Origin: Aquibium microcysteis
Lineage (GTDB): Bacteria > Pseudomonadota > Alphaproteobacteria > Rhizobiales > Rhizobiaceae
Assembly (NCBI RefSeq): GCF_014495845.1
Contig: NZ_CP061080.1
Coordinates: 795,001-859,000, forward strand
Length of the DNA: 64,000 bases
Direction of reading: 5' to 3'
Shown: positions 17,552-28,300 of the stretch, piece after piece
Layout of the letters: each line of letters begins with the position of its first letter
How positions within the stretch are numbered: position 1 is the stretch's first letter
Made by a program: the position numbers and the translations under genes
Notes under the pieces: generated by a model
The model's database searches: none
Seen by the model: the letters and a program-made list of their open reading frames with translations, nothing else
What the model was told of the DNA's origin: nothing

Positions 17552-18568
17552 ATGCTGCCAAATGACGTAGAAGGGCGAGCCTGGGTTGAACTACTATCCG
17601 ATTCGAATAATCCCCCAGAGCAGACGGCATTGATTACGTTGCTTTCATCAGATGATGATCTTCAAGTCGATGTTCTCGGGTCGGCATTTGTAATTAAAGC
17701 CAACGGAGTTAGTGCGATATGCCTGGGTGCCGCTCACAGTTTTCATCCAGTTCAGCGCAGGCAGGCGTGGCGTAGTGGAAAAAGTAATCTGAAGATACCC
17801 ATCGATTTCCTGCCGAAAGGACCAAACTACCTAAACCCTGAAGAGATAACTGCTTTTTGCGTGAGGGACGGCGTTCCGCATGTGTGCCGTGTCGATCAAA
17901 TAAACTATATAGAAAATTTTGATGTTGCCCTATTTACTGTATATGAAATTGACGGGGCCAATATATTTAATGAACATGTTGCAATAGATATTGGGGCGCC
18001 TTCAGTCGGTGAAAATTTGATAGTGATGGGTAATATTATAAACATCGAAAAACGAAGTGACGGAAAGGGCGTTATTTCGCAAAGATTTTGTATGAGAATG
18101 GGCGTCGTAACCGCTACTGAGATGGGCAAAGGTGCTCTGCCAGGTATAAGTTCATATTTCGAAACAACAATTCCACTATATGGAGGCATGAGCGGTTCTC
18201 CGGTAATAAGAGAGCCGAAAAAAATCGGGGATCCTATAGTCGTCGTCGGCGTTGTGTCCACGGACAATTCTCCATCAGAAGCTTTTGAGAAATTTCAGGT
18301 CTCAGGGAGCTCGAAGGCAACGATGCTGTGGCCTGCAATGGGATTGGGGCTGCAAGTAGAAATTGGGAATGAGGTCGATACGGGTCACGTTTTTCTCGGT
18401 GAGCTTGTTGAGCGCTCGATAATTGACAATCGATCACAAAATGTCACCGTTAAGGTACGAGGTGACACCGAAAGAACTGAAGTTCTGTACGAGGACATGC
18501 GTTCTGGATCTCCTTACCGTGTCCTACTAACTACAACCGGACATCCAAACGACACGCGGTCAAAATAG
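17552..18568 (+). CDS. Trypsin-like serine protease, low-GC orphan
   Basis: A 338-residue protein with the trypsin-fold catalytic triad: His62 in LGAAHSF, Asp124 in ENFDVALF and Ser214 in GGMSGSPV. No signal peptide or membrane segment is apparent, so it is probably cytoplasmic. The C-terminal 100 residues are of unknown nature and no PDZ domain is recognised. Base composition is far lower in GC than both neighbours and codon use is different (many ATA, AAT, TTA), so the gene looks horizontally acquired. The ATG at 17,552 follows GGGGTGGGG; an earlier ATG at 17,471 would add 27 residues overlapping the eamA promoter region. It is alone between eamA and glmU. Confidence 0.72.
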   Translation: MLPNDVEGRAWVELLSDSNNPPEQTALITLLSSDDDLQVDVLGSAFVIKANGVSAICLGAAHSFHPVQRRQAWRSGKSNLKIPIDFLPKGPNYLNPEEITAFCVRDGVPHVCRVDQINYIENFDVALFTVYEIDGANIFNEHVAIDIGAPSVGENLIVMGNIINIEKRSDGKGVISQRFCMRMGVVTATEMGKGALPGISSYFETTIPLYGGMSGSPVIREPKKIGDPIVVVGVVSTDNSPSEAFEKFQVSGSSKATMLWPAMGLGLQVEIGNEVDTGHVFLGELVERSIIDNRSQNVTVKVRGDTERTEVLYEDMRSGSPYRVLLTTTGHPNDTRSK

Positions 18569-18665
18569 GCGTCCGGTGCACTCCTATGCCCGACGAATCC
18601 AGTGGCGCAACTCGTCACAAGTATATGATCAACAATCCTGATTCCCAACACATGGTAGGCTACCT

Positions 18666-20036
18666 ATGAGCGCACGCAGCTGTCTTTCCGTCATCCTGGC
18701 CGCGGGCGAGGGCACGCGCATGAAGAGCGCTCTGCCGAAGGTCCTGCACCCGGTGGCCGGCCTGCCGCTCGTCTGCCACGTCATCGATGCGGCGGCTGCC
18801 GCCGGCAGCGGCGCGCTCGCCGTGGTGATCGGCCATGGCGCGGATGCCGTCCGCAAGGCGGTCGAGACGCGCGCGCCGGGCGCCGGCGTCTATCTGCAGT
18901 CCGAGCGGCTCGGCACCGCGCATGCGGTGCTGGCGGCGCGCGAGGCGATCGCGCGTGGCCATGACGACGTGCTGGTGATGTTCGGCGACACGCCGCTGAT
19001 CGAGCCCGCCGCGCTGGAGACGGCGCGGGCGCGGCTCGCGGAAGGCGCCGCGGTCGCGGTCATCGGCTTCCGCACGGCAAATCCTGCAGGTTACGGCCGC
19101 CTGATCGAGAGAGACGGCGCGCTGATGGCGATCCGCGAGGACCGCGACTGCTCCGAGGAGGAGCGGAAGATCACCTTCTGCAATGGCGGGCTGATGGCGA
19201 TGTCGGGCGAACACGCCCTGTCGCTGCTCGACGCGGTCGGCAACGCCAATGCCAAGGGCGAGTATTATCTGACCGACGTCGTCGAGATCGCCCGCGCCCG
19301 GGGGCTGCCGGTGGTGGCGACGGAAGCGCCGTTCGAAAACGTGCTCGGCATCAACAACCGCGTCGAGCTCGCCGAGGCCGAGGCGATCTGGCAGGCGCGC
19401 CGCCGCCGCGCCATGATGCTGTCGGGCGTGACGCTGACGGCGCCGGAGACGGTGCATTTCAGCCATGACACGGTGATCGGTGCCGACACGATCGTCGAGC
19501 CCAACGTCGTCTTCGGGCCAAAGGTGACGGTAGCCGCCAACGCCCGCATCCGCGCCTTCTCCCATCTGGAGGGCGCGACCGTGGGCGAGGACTGCGAGGT
19601 CGGCCCCTATGCGCGGCTGAGGCCCGGCGCGCGGCTGGCCGAAAAGGCAAAGGTCGGCAATTTCTGCGAGGTCAAGGAGGCGGACGTCCAGGCCGGCGCC
19701 AAGATCAACCACCTGACCTATATCGGTGACGCCACGGTCGGCGCCGAGGCGAACGTCGGCGCGGGCACCATCACCTGCAACTACAACGGCTACACCAAGG
19801 ACCGCACCGAGATCGGCGCCGGCGCCTTCATCGGCTCCAATTCCTCGCTGGTCGCGCCGGTCCGCATCGGCGACCGCGCCTATGTCGCGTCGGGCAGCGT
19901 GATCACGAAGGACGTGCCAGACGACGGCCTGGCCTTCGGCCGCGCCCGCCAGGAGGTCAAGCCCGCCCGCGCCCCGGTGCTGCGCGCGCTCTACAAGGCC
20001 GAGAAGGAACGGCGCGGCGGCGGCTCGAAGGTCTGA
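18666..20036 (+). CDS. glmU: Bifunctional UDP-GlcNAc pyrophosphorylase / GlcN-1-P acetyltransferase GlmU
   Basis: GlmU makes UDP-GlcNAc in two steps, acetylating glucosamine-1-phosphate and then transferring UMP. At 456 residues it has the usual length. The N-terminal nucleotidyltransferase motif is [19 protein letters not shown] (residues 11-29). The C-terminal half is a left-handed beta-helix of hexapeptide repeats, with the conserved [20 protein letters not shown] segment and [21 protein letters not shown] of the acetyltransferase. It lies 147 bp upstream of glmS, which supplies glucosamine-6-phosphate to the same pathway. The start is the only ATG giving the standard N-terminus. Confidence 0.97.
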   Translation: MSARSCLSVILAAGEGTRMKSALPKVLHPVAGLPLVCHVIDAAAAAGSGALAVVIGHGADAVRKAVETRAPGAGVYLQSERLGTAHAVLAAREAIARGHDDVLVMFGDTPLIEPAALETARARLAEGAAVAVIGFRTANPAGYGRLIERDGALMAIREDRDCSEEERKITFCNGGLMAMSGEHALSLLDAVGNANAKGEYYLTDVVEIARARGLPVVATEAPFENVLGINNRVELAEAEAIWQARRRRAMMLSGVTLTAPETVHFSHDTVIGADTIVEPNVVFGPKVTVAANARIRAFSHLEGATVGEDCEVGPYARLRPGARLAEKAKVGNFCEVKEADVQAGAKINHLTYIGDATVGAEANVGAGTITCNYNGYTKDRTEIGAGAFIGSNSSLVAPVRIGDRAYVASGSVITKDVPDDGLAFGRARQEVKPARAPVLRALYKAEKERRGGGSKV

Positions 20037-20183
20037 AACGCCTCGCTCCTTCGGCCCCCCCTCTGCCCTGCCGGTCCGAGGCCACAACGTAAGGTTCTGA
20101 AACGAAAATTTAGTTCCGTTCGTCCAACGAACGTCTCACCATCGGCGCCATCGAAATGGCGCGAATCCCCGGGGGGCTGGAAT

Positions 20184-22007
20184 ATGTGCGGCATTGTTGC
20201 AATCGTCGGCTCGACGCCGGTCGCTCCGCTGATCGTCGACGCGCTGAAGCGCCTCGAATATCGCGGCTATGATTCGGCGGGCGTCGCCACCATCGAGCAC
20301 GGACGGCTCGACCGCCGCCGCGCCGAAGGCAAGCTGGTCAATCTGGAGAACCGGCTGAAGGCCGAGCCGCTGGCCGGCCTGATCGGCATCGGCCACACCC
20401 GCTGGGCGACCCATGGCGTGCCCAACGAGACCAACGCGCATCCGCATTTCGGCAAGGACGTCGCGGTCGTCCACAACGGCATCATCGAGAACTTCGCCGA
20501 ACTGCGCGACGAGCTGAAGGCCGACGGCTACGATTTCGTCTCGCAGACCGACACCGAGGTGGTGGCGCATCTCGTCTCGCGCGAACTCGATCGCGGCGCC
20601 GCACCCGAGAAGGCCGCGCACAATGCGCTGAAGCGGCTGCAGGGCGCCTTCGCGCTCGCCATCCTCTTCCGCGGCGACGAGGACCTGATCGTCGGCGCCC
20701 GCTCCGGCCCGCCGCTCGCCGTCGGCCACGGCAAGGGGGAGATGTATCTCGGTTCCGACGCCATCGCGCTGTCGCCCTTCACCAATGCCGTCACCTATCT
20801 GGAGGACGGCGACTGGGCGGTGGTGCGCCGAAGCGGCATGACGATCTTCGACATGGAGGGCAGGCCGGTCGAGCGGCGCATGCAGCAGTCGGTCGGCACG
20901 GCCTTCCTGGTCGACAAGGGCAACCACCGGCACTTCATGGAAAAGGAAATCCACGAACAGCCGGAGACGATCTCCCACACGCTCTCGCATTATCTCGACT
21001 TCGCCGAGGGCAGGGCGCGGCGCGAGGCGCTGCCCTTCGACTTCGCCAAGCTCGACCGCATCGCCATCTCGGCCTGCGGCACCGCCTATCTCGCCGGTCT
21101 GGTGTCGAAATACTGGTTCGAGCGCTATGCCCGCCTGCCGGTCGACATCGACATCGCCTCGGAGTTCCGCTACCGCGAGATGCCGATGCCGAAGGCGAGC
21201 GCGGCCTTCTTCGTCTCCCAGTCGGGCGAAACCGCCGACACACTGGCCTCGCTGCGCTACTGCCGCTCGCAGGGCGTTGCGATCGGCGCCATCGTCAACG
21301 TGCAGGAATCGACCATCGCCCGCGAGGCCGACTGCATCTTCCCGACGCTTGCCGGCCCCGAGATCGGCGTCGCCTCCACCAAGGCCTTCACCAGCCAGCT
21401 CTCCGTGCTGGCCTCGCTCGCCCTGCGCGCCGGGCGCGAGCGCGGCACGATCACGCCCGAGGACGAGAAGCGCATGGTGCGCGAGCTCTCGGAGGCGCCG
21501 CGCTTCGTGCGCATGGCGCTGAAGCTCGAGGAACAGATCGACCGCGTGGCACGCAAGCTCTCGCAGTACCGCCACGTGCTCTATCTCGGCCGCGACACCA
21601 GCTTTCCGCTCGCCATGGAAGGTGCGCTGAAGCTGAAGGAGATTTCCTACATCCATGCAGAGGGCTACGCGGCCGGCGAACTGAAGCACGGGCCGATCGC
21701 GCTGATCGACCGCGACATGCCGGTGATCGTCATCGCCCCGCACGACCGCATCTTCGACAAGACCGTGTCGAACATGCAGGAGGTGGCGGCCCGCGGCGGC
21801 CAGATCATCCTGATCACCGATCAGGAGGGTGCGCGCCGCGCCTCGATCAACGCCTTCGAGACGATCATCATGCCGGACGTGCCGGAGATCATCGCGCCGA
21901 TCGTCTATGCCCTGCCGATCCAGATGCTGGCCTATTTCACGGCCGTCTTCATGGGCACCGACGTCGACCAGCCGCGCAACCTCGCCAAGTCGGTCACGGT
22001 GGAGTGA
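20184..22007 (+). CDS. glmS: Glutamine-fructose-6-phosphate aminotransferase GlmS
   Basis: GlmS makes glucosamine-6-phosphate from fructose-6-phosphate and glutamine, the entry step to UDP-GlcNAc, peptidoglycan and lipid A. The 607-residue product starts MCGIVAIVG with the catalytic Cys after Met removal. The glutaminase motifs RLEYRGYDSAG and GHTRWATHG are present, followed by two SIS isomerase domains (SACGTAYLAG; SQSGETADTL; STKAFTSQ) and the C-terminal DQPRNLAKSVTVE. The 147 bp leader after glmU contains no structure I recognise as a glmS ribozyme, as expected for an alphaproteobacterium. Confidence 0.98.
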   Translation: MCGIVAIVGSTPVAPLIVDALKRLEYRGYDSAGVATIEHGRLDRRRAEGKLVNLENRLKAEPLAGLIGIGHTRWATHGVPNETNAHPHFGKDVAVVHNGIIENFAELRDELKADGYDFVSQTDTEVVAHLVSRELDRGAAPEKAAHNALKRLQGAFALAILFRGDEDLIVGARSGPPLAVGHGKGEMYLGSDAIALSPFTNAVTYLEDGDWAVVRRSGMTIFDMEGRPVERRMQQSVGTAFLVDKGNHRHFMEKEIHEQPETISHTLSHYLDFAEGRARREALPFDFAKLDRIAISACGTAYLAGLVSKYWFERYARLPVDIDIASEFRYREMPMPKASAAFFVSQSGETADTLASLRYCRSQGVAIGAIVNVQESTIAREADCIFPTLAGPEIGVASTKAFTSQLSVLASLALRAGRERGTITPEDEKRMVRELSEAPRFVRMALKLEEQIDRVARKLSQYRHVLYLGRDTSFPLAMEGALKLKEISYIHAEGYAAGELKHGPIALIDRDMPVIVIAPHDRIFDKTVSNMQEVAARGGQIILITDQEGARRASINAFETIIMPDVPEIIAPIVYALPIQMLAYFTAVFMGTDVDQPRNLAKSVTVE

Positions 22008-22113
22008 GGCGCGGCGCTCTCGCGCAGCCCGCCGCCCGGCGCATGAAAGGGCATTCATAATTTCGTCGCCTTGCCCTATCTATGGTGAGGCTGCCGATCC
22101 GGAATCCCCTTTC

Positions 22114-22812
22114 ATGTCCGACAATCCCAAGAGCCGAGGAATGATGCGGATCAGGAACTATTTCCTGACCGGCTTCGTGGTCTGCGCGCCGCTGGCGATC
22201 ACCGCCTACATCGCCTGGTCCTTCGTCGGCTGGGTCGATTCCTGGGTGAAGCCCTACATTCCGGCGCGCTACAATCCCGATTACTACCTGCCCTTCGCCG
22301 TGCCCGGCTTCGGCCTGATCGTGGCGCTGATCCTGATCACCATGGTGGGCTTCCTCACGGCAAACTTCATCGGCCGCTCGATCGTCGCCTATGGCGAGAG
22401 CCTGCTCGACCGCACGCCGCTGGTGCGCAGCCTCTACAAGGCGCTGAAGCAGATCTTCGAGACCGTGCTGTCGAACAAGTCGGAGGTCTTCAAGAAGGTC
22501 GCGCTGATCGAGTATCCGCGCCGCGGCCTGTGGTCGATCGTCTTCGTCTCGTCCGAGCGGCAGTCGGAGGTGAACCACACGCTGGAGGAGCCGGCAAGCG
22601 AGACGATCGCGGTCTTCCTGCCGTCGACGCCCAACCCGACGACGGGCTTTCTCATGTACGTGCCGCGCGCCGACGTCATCGAACTGTCGATGTCTGTCGA
22701 GGAGGCGGCCAAGCTGATCATTTCGGCCGGCCTCGTCACGCCTGACCACCAGAAGAAGACCGCCGACCTGGCGAAGGCGGCCAGGGCCGAGCGCCTCTCC
22801 GCGGCGGAATGA
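22114..22812 (+). CDS. DUF502 family membrane protein
   Basis: A 232-residue inner-membrane protein of unknown function. Two hydrophobic helices occur at about residues 16-40 (YFLTGFVVCAPLAITAYIAW) and 65-90 (GFGLIVALILITMVGFLTAN). The family-specific segment SLLDRTPLVRSLYKALKQI and the later FLPSTPNPTTGFLMYVPR follow. The ATG at 22,114 gives the standard N-terminus; the frame is open far upstream only because it overlaps glmS in another frame. The gene commonly sits between glmS and recG in this order of bacteria. Its stop is 7 bp from the convergent recG stop. Confidence 0.88.
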   Translation: MSDNPKSRGMMRIRNYFLTGFVVCAPLAITAYIAWSFVGWVDSWVKPYIPARYNPDYYLPFAVPGFGLIVALILITMVGFLTANFIGRSIVAYGESLLDRTPLVRSLYKALKQIFETVLSNKSEVFKKVALIEYPRRGLWSIVFVSSERQSEVNHTLEEPASETIAVFLPSTPNPTTGFLMYVPRADVIELSMSVEEAAKLIISAGLVTPDHQKKTADLAKAARAERLSAAE

Positions 22813-22819
22813 GCGCGGC

Positions 22820-24928
22820 TCAGCCGGCGCGCAGCAGCCGCACCGCCTCGTCGCGCCCGAAGAGATAGAGCAGCAGCCGCAGCGCCTCGCCGCGCGGCGA
22901 GACGAGGTCCGGGTCGCGCTCGAGCACCAGCCGGGCGTCGCTGCGGGCGATCTCCAGGAGGTCGCCATGCGCCTCGAGCCGCGCCACCTGAAACCCCGGC
23001 GTGCCGGACTGGCGCGTGCCGAGCAGCTCGCCTTCGCCGCGCAGCTTCAGGTCTTCCTCCGAGATCACGAAGCCGTCCTCGGTCTCGCGCAGCACCGACA
23101 GCCGGCGCTTCGCCGTCTCGCCGAGCGGACCCTCGTAGAGCAGCACGCAGGTCGAAGCCTTGTCGCCGCGCCCGACCCGGCCGCGCAGCTGGTGCAGCTG
23201 GGCGAGCCCGAAGCGCTCGGCGTGCTCGATGACGATGATCGTGGCGTCCGGCACGTCGACGCCCACCTCCACCACGGTGGTGGCGACGAGCACCTTCGTC
23301 TCGCCGGCCTTGAAGGCGCGCATCGCCTCGTCCTTTTCGGCCGCCTTCATGCGCCCGTGCACCAGCCCGACCAGTGGCCCGAACACCTCGCGCAGCGCCC
23401 TGGCCCGGTCCTCGGCCGACATCAGCTTGACCTCTTCGGATTCCTCCACAAGAGGGCAGATCCAGTAGGCCTTCTGGCCGTCGCGCACCGCCTTGCCGAT
23501 GCGCGCGACCAGTTCGGAGAGCCGCTCGACCGGCAGCGTCACCGTCTGGATCGGCCGCCGTCCGGCGGGCTTCTCGGTCAGGCGCGAGACGTCCATGTCG
23601 CCGAAGGCCGACAGCACCAGCGTCCGCGGGATCGGGGTGGCCGTCATCACCAGCATGTCGGGGGCGTCGCCCTTGGCGGTGATCGCCAGCCGCTGGTGCA
23701 CGCCGAAGCGGTGCTGCTCGTCGACGATGGCGAGCACGAGGTTGCGGTAGCCGACGGCGTCCTGGAACAGCGCATGGGTGCCGATGACGAAGTCGATCGA
23801 GCCATCGGCGATGCCGGCCAGGATCTCGGCGCGCTCGCGGCCCTTCTCGCGGCCGGTCAGCACGCGGGCCACGAGACCGGCCTGTTCGGCCAGCGGGGCG
23901 ATGGTGGCAAAATGCTGTCGCGCGAGGATCTCGGTCGGCGCCATCAGCGCCGCCTGGCCGCCGGCCTCCGCCGCCCGCGCCATCGCCATCAGCGCCACCA
24001 CGGTCTTGCCGGCGCCGACGTCGCCCTGCAGCAGCCGCAGCATGCGGTCGGGCCGCGCGAGGTCGGCGTCGATCTCGGCCACCGCCCGTTCCTGGCTGCC
24101 GGTCAGCGCATAGGGCAGGGCGCTCCGGATCGCCGCCACGTGGCGGCCGTCGCCGGAGAGCGGCCGTCCGGAAAGCCGGCGGATGCGGGCGCGCACCAGC
24201 GCCAGCGACAGCTGGCCGGCGAGCAGCTCGTCATAGGCCAGCCTCCGCCGCGCCGGATTGTCGAGCGCGACGTCGAGCGCGTCGGCCGGCTCGTGCAGCC
24301 GCTTCAGCGCGGCAGCGAAATCGGGGAAGGACTGCCGCCGCATCAGCTCCGCGTCCTGCCATTCCGGCAGCACCGGAAGCCGCGCCAGCGCCTGGGCGAG
24401 GATGCGCCGCAGCACGCGCGGCGACAGGCCGGCCGTCAGCGGATAGACCGGCTCCACCAGCGGCAGGTCGCCCGCCTTGTCGGCCGGCACCATGTGGTCC
24501 GGATGCACCATCGAGGGGCGGCCGTTGAACCATTCCATCCGCCCGCTGACCAGCATGCGCATGCCGACCGGCAGGGCGTTCTCCAGCCAGGTCCCCTTGG
24601 CGTGGAAGAAGGTGAGCGCCATCTCGCCGGTCTCGTCGAAGGCGAAGACGCGGTAGGGCATGGCCCTGTTGCCGCGCGGCGGCGGCTGGTGGCGGTCGAC
24701 CGTCACCTCCAGCGTCACGATCGCGCCCTCGGCGGCGGACGCGATCCCGGGCCGGTTGCGCCGGTCGATCAGCGAATGCGGCAGCACGAAGAGGAGGTCG
24801 CCGACCCTGAGATCGCGCTCGGCGACGTCGGCGGGGGTCACCTTCTCCAGCAGCGCGACGACCTTCGGCCCCACGCCCTCGAGCGTGGTGGCCGGCGCAA
24901 ACAGCGGGTCGAGCAGCGACGGACGCAT
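22820..24928 (-). CDS. recG: ATP-dependent DNA helicase RecG
   Basis: RecG regresses stalled replication forks and branch-migrates Holliday junctions. The 702-residue product has the usual architecture: an N-terminal wedge/OB domain, then Walker A LQGDVGAGKT around residue 300, a DEQHRFG Walker B box, TATPIPRTL, and the C-terminal HQLRGRVGRGDKAS motif VI with the FVISEEDLKLRGEGELLGTRQSG tail. No truncation is seen. It is transcribed on the opposite strand from sdhE-mfd, which start 182 bp away, so the promoters lie between 24,929 and 25,110. Confidence 0.96.
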   Translation of the reverse strand: MRPSLLDPLFAPATTLEGVGPKVVALLEKVTPADVAERDLRVGDLLFVLPHSLIDRRNRPGIASAAEGAIVTLEVTVDRHQPPPRGNRAMPYRVFAFDETGEMALTFFHAKGTWLENALPVGMRMLVSGRMEWFNGRPSMVHPDHMVPADKAGDLPLVEPVYPLTAGLSPRVLRRILAQALARLPVLPEWQDAELMRRQSFPDFAAALKRLHEPADALDVALDNPARRRLAYDELLAGQLSLALVRARIRRLSGRPLSGDGRHVAAIRSALPYALTGSQERAVAEIDADLARPDRMLRLLQGDVGAGKTVVALMAMARAAEAGGQAALMAPTEILARQHFATIAPLAEQAGLVARVLTGREKGRERAEILAGIADGSIDFVIGTHALFQDAVGYRNLVLAIVDEQHRFGVHQRLAITAKGDAPDMLVMTATPIPRTLVLSAFGDMDVSRLTEKPAGRRPIQTVTLPVERLSELVARIGKAVRDGQKAYWICPLVEESEEVKLMSAEDRARALREVFGPLVGLVHGRMKAAEKDEAMRAFKAGETKVLVATTVVEVGVDVPDATIIVIEHAERFGLAQLHQLRGRVGRGDKASTCVLLYEGPLGETAKRRLSVLRETEDGFVISEEDLKLRGEGELLGTRQSGTPGFQVARLEAHGDLLEIARSDARLVLERDPDLVSPRGEALRLLLYLFGRDEAVRLLRAG

Positions 24929-25110
24929 GGCTCAGCCTCCGGCCGGCTGCGGGCAGGCGGGGGAGGGGCCGGCAGGCGCCGAAGAGGCGCAGGAGGAGCG
25001 ATGGCGTGACACGCGCGCACCTTATCCGCCTGCGCGGTCGCTGCAAGGCTGACACTGGCCCCGTTCCGTTCTATATGCGCAGCCGAACCAGGCAGGCGAA
25101 GATCGTGACG

Positions 25111-25386
25111 ATGACCAGCAGCGGACCTCTCGGCATCCGGCGCAAGAAGGCGCTCTACCGCGCCCAGCATCGCGGCATGCGCGAGATGGATCTGCTGCTC
25201 GGCACCTTCGCCGCCGCCAGCCTCGACGGCATGAGCGCCGCCGAACTCGACGCGTTCGAGGGAATGCTCGACATCCCGGACGGCGACTTCCTGAAATGGC
25301 TCACCGGCGAGGTGCCGGTGCCCGACCGCTACGACACAGACCTCTTCCGCAGGATCCGGGCGTTCCGCCAGGTCATGCCTTTCTGA
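25111..25386 (+). CDS. sdhE: FAD assembly factor SdhE (DUF339)
   Basis: A 91-residue cytoplasmic factor that promotes covalent FAD attachment to succinate dehydrogenase SdhA. The diagnostic RGMRE motif is present (HRGMREMDLLLGTF, around residues 21-34), followed by LDAFEGMLDIPDGDFLKWLTG, typical of the family. The ATG at 25,111 gives the standard length; an upstream ATG at 25,006 would overlap the promoter region and add non-conserved residues. It ends 13 bp before mfd, so the two are probably co-transcribed, an arrangement common in Hyphomicrobiales. Confidence 0.93.
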   Translation: MTSSGPLGIRRKKALYRAQHRGMREMDLLLGTFAAASLDGMSAAELDAFEGMLDIPDGDFLKWLTGEVPVPDRYDTDLFRRIRAFRQVMPF

Positions 25387-25399
25387 CGACGGTCCATCC

Positions 25400-28300
25400 A
25401 TGAGCTTGATCGATTCCCTCGGGCTGAAGCCCGGCCGCACGGGCTCCGTCGTCATCGGCGGCGTGGCCGACGGCTACGAGGCCTTCGTGCTGGCCGAGGT
25501 CGCCGCCGAAGCGGCGGGCGACCGGCCGCTGCTCTACGTCGCCCGCGACGGCCAGCGCATTCCCGCCATCGTCGAGGCGCTCGGCTTCGCCGCACCCGGC
25601 CTGCCGGTGCTGGAACTGCCCGCCTGGGACTGCCTGCCCTACGACCGGGTCTCGCCCGGCGCCGATGCCGCCGCGCGTCGGCTCGATGCGCTGTCGGCGA
25701 TGATCGCGCTGAAGGAGAAGCCGCACCGGGCCGTCATCCTCACCACCGTCAACGCCATCCTCCAGAAGGTGCCGCCGGCCGCACTGCTCGCCGCCCAGTC
25801 CGTCTCGGTCCGGCCCGGCAACCAGGTCGACATGAAGGCGCTGGTGGCGCGGCTGGAGACCGGCGGCTTCGACCGCGTCGGCACCGTGCGCGACGTCGGC
25901 GATTACGCCGTGCGCGGCGGCATCCTCGATCTCTTCGCACCCGGCTGGGCCGAACCGCTCCGGCTCGACTTCTTCGGCGACACGCTGGAATCGATCCGCG
26001 CCTTCGACCCGGCCACGCAACGCACCACCAGCCAGCGCCCCGCCATGACCCTGCAGGCGGCGAGCGAGGTGACGCTGACGGCCGAGACCATCAGCCGCTT
26101 CCGCCGCAACTACATCGAGACCTTCGGCGCGCCCTCGCGGGACGACGCGCTCTACGTCGCGATCTCCGAGGGCCGCCGCTTCTCGGGCATGGAGCACTGG
26201 CTGCCCTTCTTCTACGAGAGCCTCGACACCGTCTTCGACTATGTGCCCGACGGACCGGTGGTCTTCGACGCGCTGGCGCAGGAGGCGATGGCCGAGCGCC
26301 ACACGCTGATCCTCGACCATTACGACGCCCGCAAGCGGCAGGCCTCGGGCAAGGGCCTCGGCGATTCGACGCCCTACAATCCGACCCCGCCGGACCGGCT
26401 CTACCTCGCCCCCGACGCCGTGCGCGCGGCGGCCGGCGAGCGGCTGATCGCCGACCTGTCGCCCTTCGACGCGCCGCCGGCCGACGGCCGCGTGATCCTG
26501 AAGGCGAAGTCGCGCGCCGGCCGCTCCTTCGCCGCCGTGCGCGCCGATCCCGGCGCCAACGTCTTCGACCACGCCGTCAGCCATGTCGCGGAGGTCCGCG
26601 CGGCCGGCCGGAAGACGCTGGTCGCCGGCTGGACGGAAGGCTCGCTCGACCGGCTGACCCAGATCCTCGCCGAGCACGGCCTCGGCGGCCTGACGCGGGT
26701 CACCTGCCTCGACGAACTGGAAAGGCTCCCGCCCGGCCAGACCGGCATCGCCGTCCTGCCGCTGGAGACCGGCTTCGAGACCGACCGGCTGGCCGTCATC
26801 GGCGAACAGGACATCCTGGGCGACCGTCTGGTGCGCCGCGCCAAGCGCAAGCGCGCCTCCGACTTCATCTCCGAACTCGCGTCGCTCGCCGCCGGCGACA
26901 TCGTCGTCCATGCCGACCACGGCATCGGCCGCTTCATTGGCCTGCGCACCATCGAGGCGGCGGGCGCGCCGCACGACTGCCTGGAAATCCACTATGCCGG
27001 CGATGGGCGGCTGTTCCTGCCGGTCGAGAACATCGACCTGTTGTCGCGCTACGGTTCGGATGCCGCCGACACGCCGCTGGACAAGCTCGGCGGCGGCGCC
27101 TGGCAATCGCGCAAGGCCAAGCTGAAGAAGCGCCTGCTCGACATGGCGGGCGACCTGATCCGCATCGCCGCCGAGCGCCAGATGCGCGGCGCCCCGGCCT
27201 TCCACCCGCCCGAAGGGCTCTACGGCGAGTTCGCCGCGCGCTTCCCCTACGAGGAGACCGAGGACCAGCAGGCGGCCATCGACGCCGTCATCGACGATCT
27301 CGGCCTCGGCCGGCCGATGGACCGGCTGATCTGCGGCGACGTCGGTTTCGGCAAGACCGAGGTGGCGCTGCGTGCCGCCTTCCTCGCCGCCATGGAAGGC
27401 GTCCAGGTGGCCGTGGTGGTGCCGACGACGCTGCTCGCCCGCCAGCACTTCAAGACCTTCTCGCAGCGCTTCGCCGGCCTGCCGGTGACCGTGCGCCAGG
27501 CCTCGCGTCTCGTCGGCGCCAAGGAACTGGCCGAGACCAAGAAGGGGCTGGCCGACGGTACCGTCGACATCGTCGTCGGCACCCATGCGCTGCTCGGCGC
27601 CGGCATCGGCTTCAAGCATCTCGGCCTGCTGATCATCGACGAGGAGCAGCATTTCGGCGTCAAGCACAAGGAGCGGCTGAAGGACCTGAAGAGCGACGTG
27701 CACGTGCTGACGCTGTCGGCCACGCCGATCCCGCGCACGCTGCAATTGGCGCTGACGGGCGTGCGGGAGCTGTCGCTCATCACCACGGCCCCGGTCGACC
27801 GCATGGCGGTGCGCACCTTCATCTCGCCCTTCGACCCGCTGGTCATCCGCGAGACGCTGCTGCGCGAGCGCTACCGCGGCGGCCAGAGCTTCTACGTCGT
27901 GCCGCGCATCGCCGACCTGAAGGAGGTGGGCGATTTCCTGAAGGAGCACGTGCCGGAGCTGAAATTCGCCACCGCCCACGGCCAGCTGGCGCCGGGCGAG
28001 CTCGACGACATCATGAACGCCTTCTACGACAGCAAGTACGACGTGCTTCTGTCGACCACGATCGTCGAATCCGGCCTCGACATCCCGACCGCCAACACGC
28101 TGATCGTCCACCGCGCCGACATGTTCGGTCTGGCCCAGCTCTACCAGCTGCGCGGCCGCGTCGGCCGCTCGAAGCTGCGCGCCTACGCGCTGTTCACCCT
28201 GCCGGCCAAGCGCACGCTGACGCAGACCGCCGAGCGGCGGCTGAAGGTGCTGCAGTCGCTCGACACGCTCGGCGCCGGCTTCCAGCTCGCCAGCCACGAC

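Noticed and set aside
20037..20183. Possible glmS ribozyme or other riboswitch before glmS
   Set aside because: The 147 bp leader shows no recognisable core sequence, and glmS ribozymes belong mainly to Gram-positive bacteria.
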